Source of the DNA: Argentina anserina
Taxonomy: Eukaryota > Streptophyta > Magnoliopsida > Rosales > Rosaceae
Direction of reading: 5' to 3'
Assembly (NCBI RefSeq): GCF_933775445.1
Contig: NC_065874.1
Coordinates: 14,527,001-14,591,000 of the forward strand
DNA: 64,000 nucleotides
Shown piece by piece: positions 11,801 to 24,515 of this stretch. The stretch's first letter is position 1. The number at the start of each line of letters is the position of its first letter. The notes under the pieces were generated by a model, which saw only the letters and a list, made by a program, of their open reading frames with translations, had not been told where the DNA came from and ran no database searches. A program made the translations under genes and the position numbers.

Positions 11801-11812
11801 AATGTCCCTCAA

Positions 11813-12005
11813 TTAATTGCGCCGGCCCAGGACGGCCGGAATTTGTAAATTCTAGAATCTGCAAGTTTCAGTGAAATTTCTGAAATTTTACAGATTCCGG
11901 CTGTTGTAGGCCAGCACTGGAGCTTTGGCTAGCTTAGATAGTAGCGCCGGGAGAGGGGAGCAGAACCGATACTATCCGCGCTGTAGTTGCGCGGATGTCC
12001 ACACC
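11813..12005. other. GC-rich block with internal inverted similarity
   Basis: This block (GCGCCGGCCC...GACGGCCGG...CGCTGTAGTTGCGCGG) stands out from its AT-rich surroundings and contains opposed pieces such as 'tttcagtgaaattt' and 'aaattctagaat'. It may be a small transposon end. No family was assigned. Confidence 0.25.
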
Positions 12006-12013
12006 TGATAACC

Positions 12014-12014
<1 letters not shown>

Positions 12015-12068
<54 letters not shown>
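12015..12068. repeat. (AT)n-(AC)n compound microsatellite
   Basis: About 21 AT dinucleotides followed by about 6 AC. Confidence 0.95.
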
Positions 12069-13194
12069 GAGTTCCAGGAAGAGACGATTTACCATATTTC
12101 CTTCAAGAAGAATTCCTTCGCCCTTCTAGCTAATTCAATTCAGTAGCCGCATCTCCAAGGACAATATGAGCTATTCTTCCACAATGCCTGATAGTGGAAA
12201 GCTAAGCTCTGAACATGTAATACTAGTCAAAGCTTATTGACACCTTATTACACTTTTTAAAAGTTCTAAAGAACATTATTCTAAGAAATTTGGAGAGGTA
12301 AAACAAAACCAGCTCCAGAACTTATAAATCTCCATATGATCTGCAGATAAGTTACCTTGTACGTGTGTACTCCGTTATAAATTGCCCTTTCACGGTCATC
12401 TTATATACTATCAACAGTCCGAAGCAACCTACATGATAAAGCACTTAAAGAACAAGACCGAAAAGAATACCGGAAAAGTAAATATATAGGCAACTATTTG
12501 GGAATAAAACATATTCTAAGACCAGTTTTTTCCTTAATGAAGAGTAGAATGTATGTGTCAAGTTGGCTAAGCTCAGTAAGCACTCAATGTGCTTGCAGAG
12601 TATTAAAAATTTAAGAAAAAAATAGCCACATAAATAGCACCTGTAAATCTGTAATATGGCAAATTTCTTGTATGTTCAAATAGTTTGACACCCATTTGCA
12701 ACTGTCTTGATGAGGTCCTTTTTTTTTTCTCAAGATCATCTTAGCCTCCAATTTTTTTTGGCTGGAATAATTTTCTGCCAAAAAGCATGAACTTAAGCCA
12801 TTTTGCATGCAATGCTAGTATTACAAAACCAGATGGCCAAAAGGGATTCCTGCATCCAATACAGTTGGTTCAAAACAAAGATACACCCAAGTTTTCAACA
12901 CCGACATAGTCCTATCAGGATACATGTACATATATGTGTGTGTATGCGTGCGCACACATAATTTCTAGATTATTTCAGTCTCTTCATTTTTTTTCTTTTT
13001 TTCATGATTTTCTGCTAAAAGATGCCAAAGAACATGAATTATAGCCATTTGAAATGACAAGTCAACTATAAACAACCTAATAAATTACAGAGATCCAGAT
13101 AGGCAAAATGGATTCCTCAATCCCTGCCCAGTACAGGCAGGTCAAAACCTATACTATATACATAATATATATATGTATACTTATAAACAGAAAG

Positions 13195-13244
<50 letters not shown>
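13195..13244. repeat. (AT)n-(AG)n compound microsatellite
   Basis: About 11 AT repeats followed by about 14 AG repeats. Confidence 0.95.
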
Positions 13245-13285
13245 CACTACAACCAGAATGAACCCATTCTTCAACAAGAGCTTAC

Positions 13286-13720
13286 CAGTAAGAATTAGGA
13301 CAGTTCCTTTGGCTTCATTTGCAAAGATATCAACACCACAAGAAAAAACAACCAGGAAAGATATAGAAGAAAGAACCTGCGAACATTTTATTCAAGTTAT
13401 TAAAGTTGATGTGTTGTTCTAATATAAGATACTATTGACCACAATCAGAAGGCTAAGTACAAAGTATAAAAATCAAGGGGGATAAATCAACCACAATGAG
13501 AGCATTAAGTTAAACAACACCACAGGACAATGTCAGTCAATGTGAATTTTGTCTACATCAATAGTCCTATAACATAAAAGTCACAGCATTTCTATAACCC
13601 ACTTCTTAATGCCATCAAATCTACCAGCCCTAGAAATGATACCATCACCAAAGTTTATTAGTAAGAGAGCAGCTTACCGAAGTCGCCGACTAGACGTACA
13701 CCAAGGGCAATGATGTGAAT
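13286..13720 (-). other. Candidate exons of a minus-strand gene, unidentified
   Basis: There are two segments with good splice sites. 13720-13678 (43 nt) is preceded by ATTCCAG and followed by GTAAGC; one frame is open (IHIIALGVRLVGDF). 13376-13286 (91 nt) is preceded by TTCGCAG and followed by GTAAGC; one frame is open, begins VLSSISFLVVFSCG and is hydrophobic. The phases of these two open frames disagree, so they cannot be joined as one simple CDS. A third candidate lies at about 12780-12652. The corresponding part of unit 2 is decayed. Confidence 0.25.
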
Positions 13721-15762
13721 CTGGAATAGTATCATGAAATTACTAAAGAGAACTTGTAAAATTATTACAGCGGCTAGCATAGAATACAATGAGTAGCAAA
13801 CAACGCAAAATTAAAAGTCACAGACTGTAAACTGGAATCAATTGGCGAGATTGAAATAACGTCGGTATGTCAAAGGATCAAAATACCAACAATTTTACTA
13901 ACATAAACCAAGAAGGCACCAATCTGCGCAGTCAATGACTGGTTTGTTGGAACCTCATGTTGAGCAAAATCACTTGAGATCAACATGTTTGCAGGATACT
14001 TTTAGTCTCAGGGAAACATTTTTCATATGACCAATCGAGACCAGTTATCACTTTGGATTAGAGACATCCTTACAATGTCTTTCGTCCACGTCAGTTCTGA
14101 ATTTGGTTTTTTTTTAGATGCATATTTAGCATTACATAGATGATATGATCTCAATTGCACCAATTCAAGCCAAGAAAAATCACTTGGACAATCTTATCAC
14201 AGTCCGACAAGGCAACAATCTTAACATAATTGGACAAGGCAACAATAATCATAGTTAAAACACCAATAAGGCAACAATTTGAGCAGTCAACCACTTGTTT
14301 TGTTAGAACCTCAAGATACGCAAAATCACTAGAGATCAACAAGTCTGCAGAATGCTTTAAACCTCAGGAAAAACTTTCAAAATGACCAATCAAGACTATA
14401 CCATCCATTGAAATAGACACATCCTTGCAATGACTTTCATCCCCCTCAGTACCAAATTTGGCATTTCCCTTGACAGAACTACTATAATACTCATTACATC
14501 GATGGGATACTGTAGGCTTGATAGGATACTTCATCTATAACCGAATTATAACTACTACATGTTGGTATAAACCAGTCATTCAATGTAATAGGTCACAGCC
14601 CAGAAAATGCAATACAAGTTTCTTTATTGGTGATAACACTCAATTTGGCATTTTGCTGGATACTAAAGTAACAGCTCAAATTTTTAGTTTTTTGTTCAGT
14701 CATAGGAGCAAACAAACTCAGAGTAATGAGCAGATGATTGAAACCACAATTGTAGTAATGTGACTGACTGTATCAAAGTCAATCCACCAAAAGACTTACC
14801 AATTGGCTTTCCATTTATTGCAAGTTCAATGGAAGATCTCTAAATACCCTCTTCCCTTTGATAACCAACCTAGACAACATCTGATAGGTCGAACATCCAC
14901 CTAAACCAGATGAAGTATTGAACCTCCTACATAATAGGATCCTGAATTCTGTCTTCTTTTTATTATGTTGCCAAGTTAACTAATAGATATCTCCAGCATA
15001 TAGACTTCCTTTGACCAATTCAAGAATATGTCATTTAAATCTTTATCCGTTCCCAAATCACCTATTTCAAAGGGAAGAATCTAAGTTCTTTGTTGACACC
15101 TCAAGCCAGGCAAATCACTTGAATAGTAACAATCTGATTAATAAGATCCGACAAGGCAACAATTTGTTCAACATATATAATTGGACAGGGCTACAATCTT
15201 ACTTGAAATATCGCTAAGGCAACAATTTGAGCAGTCCCTGATTTGTTTTGTTGGAATCTCAAGTTAGGCAACAATCAGTTAAGACGAACACGTAAATCTC
15301 ATAAGGCAGTCTTTCCGAGGGACCAATTGGGACTAGTGTTTAAAAGCTCACAGCTATGTGACAACAAATTTCGGCCGGGACAGCATGAAACACAGTCAAA
15401 AATGGTTCCTCAACCCCAAAAAAAGAGGGAGCGCCAGTGTTTGAATTGTGATTTTCATGCATAAAACTGTCTGTCATAGTGCCCAGTTAATTTAAGAGAG
15501 GCAAGATCGAAGGGTCTGAATATAATAGATCAAAAACCCTGAAATTGAATTATAAACGAAAACAGGATCAAACCCTAGATCAATATGAATAGATTGATAA
15601 AGACAACTAAAGCCGAATCAAAAGTAATTGAAGAACAGAAAAATAGTACATAAATAAAGAATAATTTACCTAGTGGTGGTGAAGCTAAGGCGAAGCTAAA
15701 CCAATAAATCTCTCTGTGTTGGCAAAGGCAACCCAAACTTTGAAATTCAAAATTGAATAAGG

Positions 15763-15765
<3 letters not shown>

Positions 15766-15796
<31 letters not shown>
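15766..15796. repeat. (GA)n microsatellite in leader-like region
   Basis: GA run at the right end of tandem unit 1, equivalent in position to the GA and CT runs at 19822-19919 in unit 2. Confidence 0.9.
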
Positions 15797-15798
<2 letters not shown>

Positions 15799-18700
15799 CC
15801 CAACATATCCCCATCAGTCCAGCTGACTAAGCTTCAACTGTTGGCATATATAAAAAAGTATGTCAGTAAAGAACTTTAGGGTACTCACAGAGTATTAAAA
15901 ATTTTAACAAAAGGTTGCCACATAAACAACACTTGTGTATGATTAAATTCTGTATGTTTATATAATGAGCACCAAGAGCAAACGAATGATAGTATTATAG
16001 AAGCACAAATATTCTTTAGACCATTAAGTGATGAAAACAAATTTAAAGAGAATTCACATATAAACTATCTTAATAGAGCCATCAGCCTCAAAATACAATA
16101 CAAGTAAAAAATAGTGCATATTTACATGCCATAAATGGTATAATAGAAGGAGATGCTGAGAACATTTCATTCAAGATATAAAGGCTATTTTGATAAATAA
16201 AAAAAAAGATATAAAGGCTATTGTGGTGTTTTAATATAAAATTTCTATTAGATCTCACATTACAGAACAAGTATGACCATAACATTTAAAATAAATATCA
16301 CTACAAGACAATGTCAGTCAATAACAATATTGTCTACATCAATATTTAAAGTATTGAATCTATTGATATAGCTTCAAGTGTGCACGCCAAGTACAAGGGT
16401 TTGTGTGTGCTTTAATTAAAATTAATAATAATAACGCACAATACCTTATTTTTGTAGTTGTAAACAACATTAACTTAATCATGTCTGATATAATATCAGC
16501 TCTTAGGCTCTTACTACCACAGTCAAACTCTAATTCAATTTGAATAACTACTGAGAATTGCACTCACAACTGTCTCTAATACACTAAATGTTAAACAAAG
16601 GCATGATGATAATCGTGATCAGGTTCGTGTTAAATTTTTCGGCAAGTTGCAATATTACCTTGCTCCCATCAATTAACAATCTCAATTTAATAAGATCTGT
16701 ATTAAACAGTCCTTAGCATACTCATATCACCAATAATTTGTTCCTTTAACTGAAACTCCATAGCTACAGAACTTAAACCAATTATACTAAGATTTTAGAG
16801 TTGAAAAAAGATTACCGTTGAGTTGCTTGCAGGGGCTTCAATGGTGTTTTCTTTCAAGGTATGCAGCTCAAATTTTCAATGAAATTCTGGCTCAATTTGT
16901 TCTGTGTGTACCCCTCAAGCTGCACAAAGTCACTTGAGTGGCAACAAAATAATTTAAACCGAAAAGGAAACTTGAGATCAACATGTTTGCAGAATGCGTT
17001 ACTCAGGGAAACCTTTCCAAATGACCAATCAAGACTATTATCCATTCAAAATAGACACATCATTGCAATGGCTTTCGTCCTTGTCAGTGTCAAATTTGGT
17101 ATTTCCATATGCATGTCAGCATACATAGAAGAGATGATATCCATTACACAAAGCAACATATACTCAGCTAGAATCAGATGCAGTTCTCCCTTTGAGTATT
17201 ATTTATGTTTGACAATTTAAAAGTGTAAAGAGTAAAGAAAGCCGAAGAGTGAGGACAAAGCAAGATAAACATTTGTGCACCAAGCAGTAAGAGACACTCA
17301 ATTTTCACCGATTTTAAACTCATCAGCCTCAGAGATGGCAGACAAGTGAGACAACATTAATACTAAGATACATTTCCCTTGAAATGACTCATTGCATCAA
17401 TGGGCTACTGTAGGTTTTGATAGGGTATATCATTTCTATCCGAATCGTAGCTACTACATTTTGGTATAAACCAGTCCTTCAATTTTATAGGTCACAGCCC
17501 AGCAGATGCCATAAAAGTTTCTTTATTGGTGAAAGCAAAGACTTTGGCATCTTGCTAGATACTAGAGTAAGAGCTAGTACCACATTTCTAGTCTTTTTTG
17601 TAGTCTTAGGAGCAAACAAACTCATAAAGTGGTTGGCAGATGATTGAAGGCACAATAGTAGTAATGTGACTGACTGTATCAAAGTCAATTTATCATATAA
17701 GACTTACCAGTAAAGCCAATTCTTGGAAGTACAATGCAAGATAACTTAATACCCCTTTTCCCTTTGATAACCAACCCAGATCTAATCCCCACTGATTGAT
17801 AATCAAAGGGCAAATCCCGAACCCAAAGCAACGATTATATCTGAAATTAAATTAAACCAAAAACGAATATATCTGTCTTTCTTTTATATCTGTAGCCAAG
17901 ATATACTCTCCAGCCTATAGACTTTCTTGCACCAATTCAATGAATATGTCACTGATATTTTTATCTGTTCCCACATTACCTATTCCAATACCAGCTTAAT
18001 AAACTCTTTGTTGGCACCTCAAGTCAGGAAAAATCACTTAACTCGCAACAAATTTTTTAATACAATCCAACAAGGCAACAAGCTTACTATCATAATTGGA
18101 CAAGGCAACAATCTTAATTTAAAACCGATAAGGCAACCATCTTAATTAAAAACCGATAAGGCAACCATCTTAATTAAAAAACCGATAAAGGAATTTAAGC
18201 AGTCAATGACTTGCTTCGTTGGAATATCAAGTTGGGCAACAATCACTTGAGACCAACATAATCGGAAGGCAACAATCTTAGTTTAAAAACCGTTAAAGCA
18301 ACAGATGCAATACAACAAAAGCGGTCAATTTGACATTCTGCTGCATACTGAGTAAAAGCTAGTACCACATTTCTAGTCTTTTGAGCAGTCATAGGAGCAA
18401 AGAAACTCACAAAGTGGTTGGCAGATGATTGAAACCACAATGGTAGTAACTGACTGTATTAAATTGAATCTACCATGTGGTTGGCAGATGATTGAAACCA
18501 CAATAGTAGTAATTTGACTGACTGTATCAAAGTTAATGTATCATAAGACTTACCAGTTGGCTTTCCTATTCTTGCAAGTACAACGTAAGACTCTTGATAC
18601 CCCTCTTCCTTTTAATAACCAACCCGGACAAGATCTTATAGGTAGAGCATCCACCTTAACCAGAAGATATATTCAATCTCCTACATAGTATGATCATCAT

Positions 18701-19818
18701 TTCTGCCTTTCTATTTATTCAGTAGCCAAGTTTATTAACATATATGTTCTCCAACATATAAACTTCCCTGCACCAATTTTAATGAAATGCCAATGACCCC
18801 AAGAAAGTGTATATGCTGCCTTTCTTTTAATTCAACACCAATATATACTCTCCAGCATATACACTTTCTTGCACCAATTCAATGAATCTGTCACTGACAT
18901 CTTTATCGGTTCCCACATTACATATTCCAATACCAGCTCAATAAACTCTTTATTGGCACCTCAAGCCAGGAAAAATCACTTAACTCGAAACAATCTTGTT
19001 AATACAATCCGACAAGGCAACAAGCTTACTAACATAATCGGACAAGGCAACAATCTTAGTTAACATTATTGGAAAGGGCAACAATGTAAGTTAAAACCCG
19101 ATAAAGGCAACAACTTGAGCAGTCAATGATTTGCTTTGTTGAAATCTCAAGTGGGGCAACAATCACTTGACCAACATGTAATTAACAGAATCGGACAAGG
19201 CAACAATCATAGTTAACATAATCGGAAGGCAACAATCTTAGTTTGAAAACCGTCAAGGCAACAATATAAGCAGCCAATGATTTGCTTTGTTGGTTCTCAA
19301 GTTGGGCAACAATCACTTGAGACCAACATTAAATCTCACGAGGGCAATCTTTCCGAGGGACCAATTAAGACTAGTCTTCTCAAAGCACACAGCTCTGGAA
19401 AAACAAACTCTCTCAACAAATTATGGGAATGATTAAAGATGAAAACCCTCAAATTCCGACTGGGTCATCGTGAAATTCACAAACTCAAAAATGGTTCCTC
19501 AACCCCAATAAAAGAGGAAGCAACAGTAATTGAAATTCGGAATTTCATGCATAAAAATTGGATCTTTAATCAAACCCACTAAATAAATGAGGCAAAAATC
19601 GAAGGGTCGAATCCCTACGAATTAATAATCAAAGGGAAAATCCGAAACCCAACACAACGTATACATCTGAAATTGAATTAGAACAAAAACAAAAAAAAAA
19701 CCTAGATCGAAATGAACCGATTGAACTAAAAATTGTAAAGACGATTGAAACCGAAACAAAAGTAATTGAAGAATAGAGAAATAGATAGCAAAACTGACCT
19801 TGCGATGGCAAAGCTGAA

Positions 19819-19821
<3 letters not shown>

Positions 19822-19866
<45 letters not shown>
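19822..19866. repeat. (CT)n microsatellite
   Basis: About 22 CT dinucleotides. A second short GA run follows at 19904-19919. Confidence 0.95.
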
Positions 19867-19869
<3 letters not shown>

Positions 19870-19972
19870 GCAACAGAAACCCAAAATTTGAAATTCAAAT
19901 TTGAAAGAGAGAGAGAGAGGAACCCAGAACTTGAGAGATTCCAAATCGAATGAGGCAGCAAACTTCTCTCAT

Positions 19973-19987
19973 TTATATTTATATAAC
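19973..19987 (-). promoter_or_regulatory. TATA-like element upstream of tandem unit 2 leader
   Basis: The minus strand reads GTTATATAAATATAAATG, about 100 bp upstream of the GA-rich leader and the candidate first exon at about 19800. Confidence 0.35.
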
Positions 19988-20115
19988 GGCCAAAGAGTGA
20001 GGAATTTGACGCCGTCACACACTAAGTTGTTTCCTTGCCTTTGTCTCCCACTCTGATGGCAACACCTGTCTTCGAACGGCTGCCGTGACTTCACCTCCGT
20101 AAACTTTGTCATTTA

Positions 20116-20510
20116 TCTCTACTACTATAAAACCAGCATCTAATTTCTGACCGCGTCAACTCTTAACTAGGGTTTAAATGTGGTATTGGTCAGTGGTTCG
20201 ATCGTTGACAGATGCATTACACACTCCAGTGTGTCTGATAGGCCTATTATAGCGCAAAGCTCAGTCGTGTTGGGCCACTGGAGGTATTACTGTGGCCAGG
20301 GCGCCCATGTTGTAATGGCCTGGGTTGAAATCATTTCACATGGGCCTCATCACGGATTAGTCACATGCCGGAGGAATTACCTTTCGGGCTGGGGATACCC
20401 TGATGTTCCGATTGTAGACTGTCACTGCTCGCGCTCGTAAGAGCCCCATGAGACTAGGGGCCCCCATATTTGAATATGGTTCCTCGTCGTGAAATATAAA
20501 AAAATAAAGG
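20116..20510. other. Possible Helitron 5' end and unassigned, GC-richer block
   Basis: At 20116 the plus strand reads A|TCTCTACTACTATAAAACCAGCATC, resembling the 5' ends of the small Helitrons at 11040 and 22519. No matching 3' hairpin was found nearby. The following 20180-20440 block is GC-richer than its surroundings and ends in an A-rich tract (20490-20508), which could fit a SINE. There is a GGTTCGATC at 20192 but no convincing Pol III promoter pair. Confidence 0.2.
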
Positions 20511-22036
20511 TGATAGAGCGTTTTGTTAAAACGTCTATAATAAACCCTGTAAAACATCATCGTTAGTATAGAATAAGCAGAGATCGTTCAGTCCGGGGAA
20601 TTGAAGAGAACTCTAAACTTTTAGTGTTAACAAATAATGGGGGGTTTAAGATTGATTATTAACTACTAAAATAAAATCTAAATTATTATTTACATGATCG
20701 ACTTCTCTTTAACAAACTTAAACCAAATTTACCATTACACCACATAATTACAAGTTCGAACCTATCATGCATTCTAATTCAACCAATTATATACTTTTTA
20801 GACACCAATACAATTAGAGCCTTAGGGGATCATCTAATCGTGCAAAATTTCAATTAACATTTAGATTGACTTATGGCCTAATCTAAATTTGCATGCAATC
20901 GAATTCAATAACACTTAGAGTATAAATCAAACAAGATTACATTTAAGCATTAAATCTTTGTTGGAGACATGTTTCATGTATGCCGTCACCCACCATGGTT
21001 TCACATGTAAATTTCCAGAATTTTTACCACTTTTAATCAACACAAATCGAACCTACTTAGGGCATGATTCGATTTGTGTCAATATGGTTGATGAATCTAG
21101 CACTCAAACACAATCTTAGGGAATGCATCCAAGCACTAAATTCATATGCACATATCTGAAAATTATCTAAAAGTATGAGAAAGATGATTATAACACAACA
21201 ATAGAAATACAAACTCATTAATTATAGAAAACCATCAATTCGGCAAAGATCCAAAAATCCAATAAAACAATCTGAAAATTCTAAAACAAATACAAAACCA
21301 ATATTTCCACATAAATAACAACTTACAATCCACATAGACAAAGAATTGTAGATTAATATAAATAGACGAAGCCATGGAGATGAGTTGCGAGAATCACACG
21401 TTGTAGGAACCTTGGAGGTGTGTCTTCAATACTGAAACTCGGTGGAAATGATGATAGTTTTGGGGTGGACGGCTTGGCTAATTTGTGAGGTAAATTTATG
21501 GTGGTGTTTCGGTAGAGTTTTGGCTCTTGAATGCTAATGAGAAGTGATTTTATTTGAGAGATGAAGCCATGTATATATAGAGGAAAGATGGAGGGTTTGA
21601 AATTACTTCTTTCTTCCTATAATAATGTCATGCTTTAATCTCTTAAATCATGGAAAGTTTTATTCCCTAAAACATGCCATGCTTTAATCCCTAAAACATG
21701 CCATGTTTTATGCCTTTAATGATCATCTTCTATTTAATTGTTGCATGACTTGGCTCCATCTTTTTTTCTTTAATTATCTCTTCAATCCAATCTGAAAATA
21801 AGAAAATAAAATCATAAGTAAGAGATAATTAGTTTCAAAACCTAACAAGGATTCCTAATCAAACTAGGACTCTAAACTAATTATGCGTTTTAACTCATGT
21901 AAACACAAAAATGCATCCAATACCGCTCAAGACTCTTACTACGACTCAATGACTCAATAGTACAACAATAAGGGCTAAGCAAAGTACAAATTGAGGTAAA
22001 AACATGTTAAGAACGTCGCACAAAGTGCTCTTATCA
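20511..22036 (-). mobile_element. Solo LTR (about 1.5 kb)
   Basis: The termini TGATAGAGCG...GCTCTTATCA are imperfect inverted repeats. Both ends match those of the 24863-27310 LTR: 'tgatagagcgtt..aacgtctataataaacc' on the left and 'gttaagaacgtcgcacaaagtgctc' on the right. The flanks are AAAGG and AAAGC, a 4-of-5 target duplication, which fits recombination to a solo LTR. It has no primer site or polypurine tract at its edges. The minus orientation is inferred from the partner LTR. Confidence 0.6.
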
Positions 22037-22274
22037 AAAGCCAGCACCAAATTACCACCAAATTATGAACTTCTAAATATGTTCCTTTGTAGGTTTACTC
22101 TCACACATAGGCATAAGAACAATTACGTAAAAACATTAATTGTGTTTTTTTTTTCAAAACTACCCTTCGTGATAAATAAAATTATATAACAACATTGCAT
22201 TTTAAACTTAAAATTAAACGCTGCAAACGACAAAACATGTGTTATAAAATCATGTATATCGCACGGGTACGAGA

Positions 22275-22519
22275 CTAGTATAATTATATGCATTCCATTC
22301 TAATTAACACTAGAAACCACTCACGTAAAAAGTTTGTAGTTATTTACATGAAAACATTAGTGGTAAAAATATGAAAAAATTAATATTTTTAAATTTATTT
22401 ATTTAAGTTTCTACTATAACACCCCTAATAGTTTGGTTGTCAGTGGAAGTAATAAGTAGGCGTACTCGGAAGTTCACAATTTGGTGAAATTTTTTATGCC
22501 CGCTTTATAATAGTAGAGA
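22275..22519 (-). mobile_element. Second small Helitron-like element, decayed
   Basis: On the minus strand it starts after A with TCTCTACTATTATAAAGCGGGCAT, close to the 5' end of the 226-bp Helitron at 10815-11040, and a CTAG|T lies at 22278-22275. The hairpin before the 3' end is not convincing, so the 3' boundary is tentative. Confidence 0.4.
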
Positions 22520-22744
22520 TATACGTATATGTAAATTATAAAATGTTGTGCATATATAAGGTTGTTAACGCTCATTTGTTAAAAGCATGAATGCCTCTCG
22601 GTGCTCACACAATTCACAAAGTACAATTGTACAAGTACTTGCGTTACATAGATCTTTTGTGAATTTGATATCACTACTGCTAATTGTATTATTCAAGACA
22701 ATTTTCAAACTGATACAAAATAAATCAAACTTTAATGCTGCTAG

Positions 22745-23150
22745 GAACAGTAGGAAGAAGAAGGTTAGCTACCCTAATTCAGGAAGAAGAAGGTTAGCTA
22801 GTAGGAACCTGATTAGGATAGTACAATTTGTATTGTAGTAGGATTCATATGTATTGTAGATTTGTAGAAATGGGATTTTTTTTCATGGAGGATGTATTCC
22901 ATCAATGAATAATATGATTCCTTCATAATTCTCTCTCACGTACTACAAGTCTACAACTAGCTTTTGGTTCTTTACATGGTTTCATATCAGTGTCCCAACT
23001 CCCAATCACAACTATGAATGAAATTATCCCTCATTGTGTCTGTTGAAATATTTGTTTCTTGCGGTCAATTTCGTTAATCAAATAGATCAATTTAACTAAT
23101 TGCTCTTTCCGCAAAACAATATCAAGAGTCGAGATGCAAACTTGCACACA
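22745..23150 (+). repeat. Copia-type LTR and leader fragment, left arm of an inverted repeat
   Basis: It reads toward '...ggttctttaca' followed by TGGTTTCATATCAG, a degenerate version of the initiator-tRNA-Met primer site TGGTATCAGAGC, so 22745-22976 looks like the 3' part of a Copia LTR. The same sequence, inverted, lies at 28070-28455. The fragment joins the RIDA-derived sequence at about 23164. Confidence 0.55.
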
Positions 23151-23163
23151 ATACATATATATA

Positions 23164-24515
23164 GCAGTCGGCGTCGGTTGTGCCTCGCTGGCCGGCTCCG
23201 GCTTGTGGCGGTCCTCGCCTTCCTCCCGCTTTTCTTGCTTGGCAATCTCCACCGACACTCGTAAGGGTTTGATCATTACTTATGTCTTTTTTGTTGTGTT
23301 TGGTTCTTTGAGTTAGAAAATCAGCCGAGACAGATTGTTTGTGTTTGGTTGTGTTGTGTTGTTTATACATGTCTGATTCTCGATTTCGAATCAGATTTTG
23401 TTGTAGGAATTTTAATTTGCGTACGAATTTGAATTGTGGGTAGTTTTTGTTTGATTTGGGTTTTAGGAATCAAGGAGGCTGTGAAAATGGATAAGGCTCT
23501 TGCGGCATTGGGACCCTATTCGCAGGCAATCAAAGCTAACAATGTCCTCTATGTGTCTGGTTGTCTTGGTCTGATTCCCGAGGTTTGTTTTCTTCCAAGT
23601 TATGTTTTTGTCACCAGTTGGAAGCTATCAGTAGTTGATGTATGATAAAATTATGTCTGAAATGTAGACCGGAAACTTTGTCTCTGATGATGTTGAAGGT
23701 CAGACGGAGCAGGAATGTTGATATGGGATTGTTATTCGAATTGCCTTGGTTGTACTTTTTGCTATAATGAAACTGTGTTACTTTTTATGGTGAAATCTAA
23801 ATCTTATAGACCAGATATCTTAACCTCGTAGTCGTGAAGTGAATGAGCACCGGAGGAAAGTAGTAAACATCCTGTTTTAGAATTTCTCAGTTGTTGGATT
23901 ACTTATTGTTGATCCTAATATAGCATCTATATAAGATAATACTGTAAGTCAATTTCCAGCAGCATTGGAGTTAAGATACCCAAAAAATTTGATTAGTTGA
24001 TTTTCTGTTAAGTGTAACCTTGAATGATTGATATAGTATACTTAACCCTTGATTCAAAAAGTAAGTACCAAGCCAAGTTTACAAGTGAACACACTTAATT
24101 ATTAAGATCTCTACAGAACATTACTGTGGTAATTGTTACGCTTCAAAGAGCAAGAAAGGCTTGCATTAATGTTATTCAAAACCTTTCCCCGAAGATAAAC
24201 TACCAGCTTAACTTGTGTTTTGTTATTTTCACACGAGACTTCACTCAATTCAGTTAATAGCTGTACAAGGTAGGCTGTTTAAATTAAAATTTGGGTTTAT
24301 AAATTGTTGAAGGTTCTCAAGAATATGGGAGAAATATTGAAAGCGAGTGGTGCCGATTATTCATCTGTAGTTAAAACAACTATTTTGTATGACTTCTTTG
24401 TCTCTTTGCTCAAATCTTATGTCTACAAACTAGTAATGCAGTGATAATCAGTTACTGTTAATGCAGGTTGGCAGATTGAAAGACTTCAAGACAGTCAATC
24501 AGATCTATGCTAAAT
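23164..24515 (+). pseudogene. RIDA: Broken copy of plastid RidA / YjgF-UK114 family gene
   Basis: RidA hydrolyses reactive enamine/imine intermediates made by threonine dehydratase; the plant protein is plastidial. Exons visible: 23164-23260 (transit-peptide part, begins AVGVGCASLAG); 23467-23582 (DKALAALGPYSQAIKANN, then LGLIPE); 23668-23712 (TGNFVSDDVEGQTEQ); 24313-24386 (VLKNMGEILKASGADYSSVV); 24467-24515 (LKDFKTVNQIYAK). Defects: the extreme N-terminus is missing; the third exon is followed by GA instead of a GT donor; a 1-base deletion in the fifth exon shifts the frame (the expected LADLKDF reads LAD-stop); and the last exons, containing the family's conserved C-terminus, are absent. 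LTR debris lies on both sides. It retains introns, so it arose by DNA duplication or transposition, not retroposition. Confidence 0.85.

Larger units (their letters stand above)
12540..15840 (-). repeat. Tandem unit 1 of a duplicated minus-strand transcription-unit-like module
   Basis: Blocks match unit 2 in the same order: 12590-12650 with 15885-15935; 13380-13575 with 16150-16345; 14340-14470 with 16985-17105; 14518-14800 with 17417-17708; 14800-15290 with 17712-18250 and 18556-19330; 15480-15830 with 19570-19935. The right edge looks like the 5' end of a minus-strand transcript: a pyrimidine-rich leader and a candidate exon with donor CACTAG|GTAAAT near 15670. Possible internal minus-strand exons with matching splice signals lie at 13678-13720 and 13286-13376. 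Reading frames do not join cleanly across them, so a non-coding or decayed gene is likely. Confidence 0.5.
15850..20010 (-). repeat. Tandem unit 2 of the duplicated module, internally expanded
   Basis: This is homologous to 12540-15840 throughout. Its middle has been copied again: the 'ataggagcaaa...aaactca...gtggttggcagatgattgaa' block appears at about 17605, 18390 and, in part, 18480, and the 'gacttacca' block at 17701 and 18547. Several imperfect tandem copies of a unit of about 30-35 bp, around 'cggacaaggcaacaatctta', lie at 18060-18180, 18255-18300, 19005-19110 and 19190-19270. The right end has a minus-strand TATA-like sequence (19973-19987), a CT/GA-rich leader, and ATGCATTCAG...CGCAAG|GTCAGT near 19800, like a first exon. 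No protein is recognised. Confidence 0.55.

Noticed and set aside
20185..20240. tRNA or tRNA-derived promoter (GGTTCGATC).
   Set aside because: No cloverleaf stems and no correctly spaced A-box; kept only as a weak SINE possibility.
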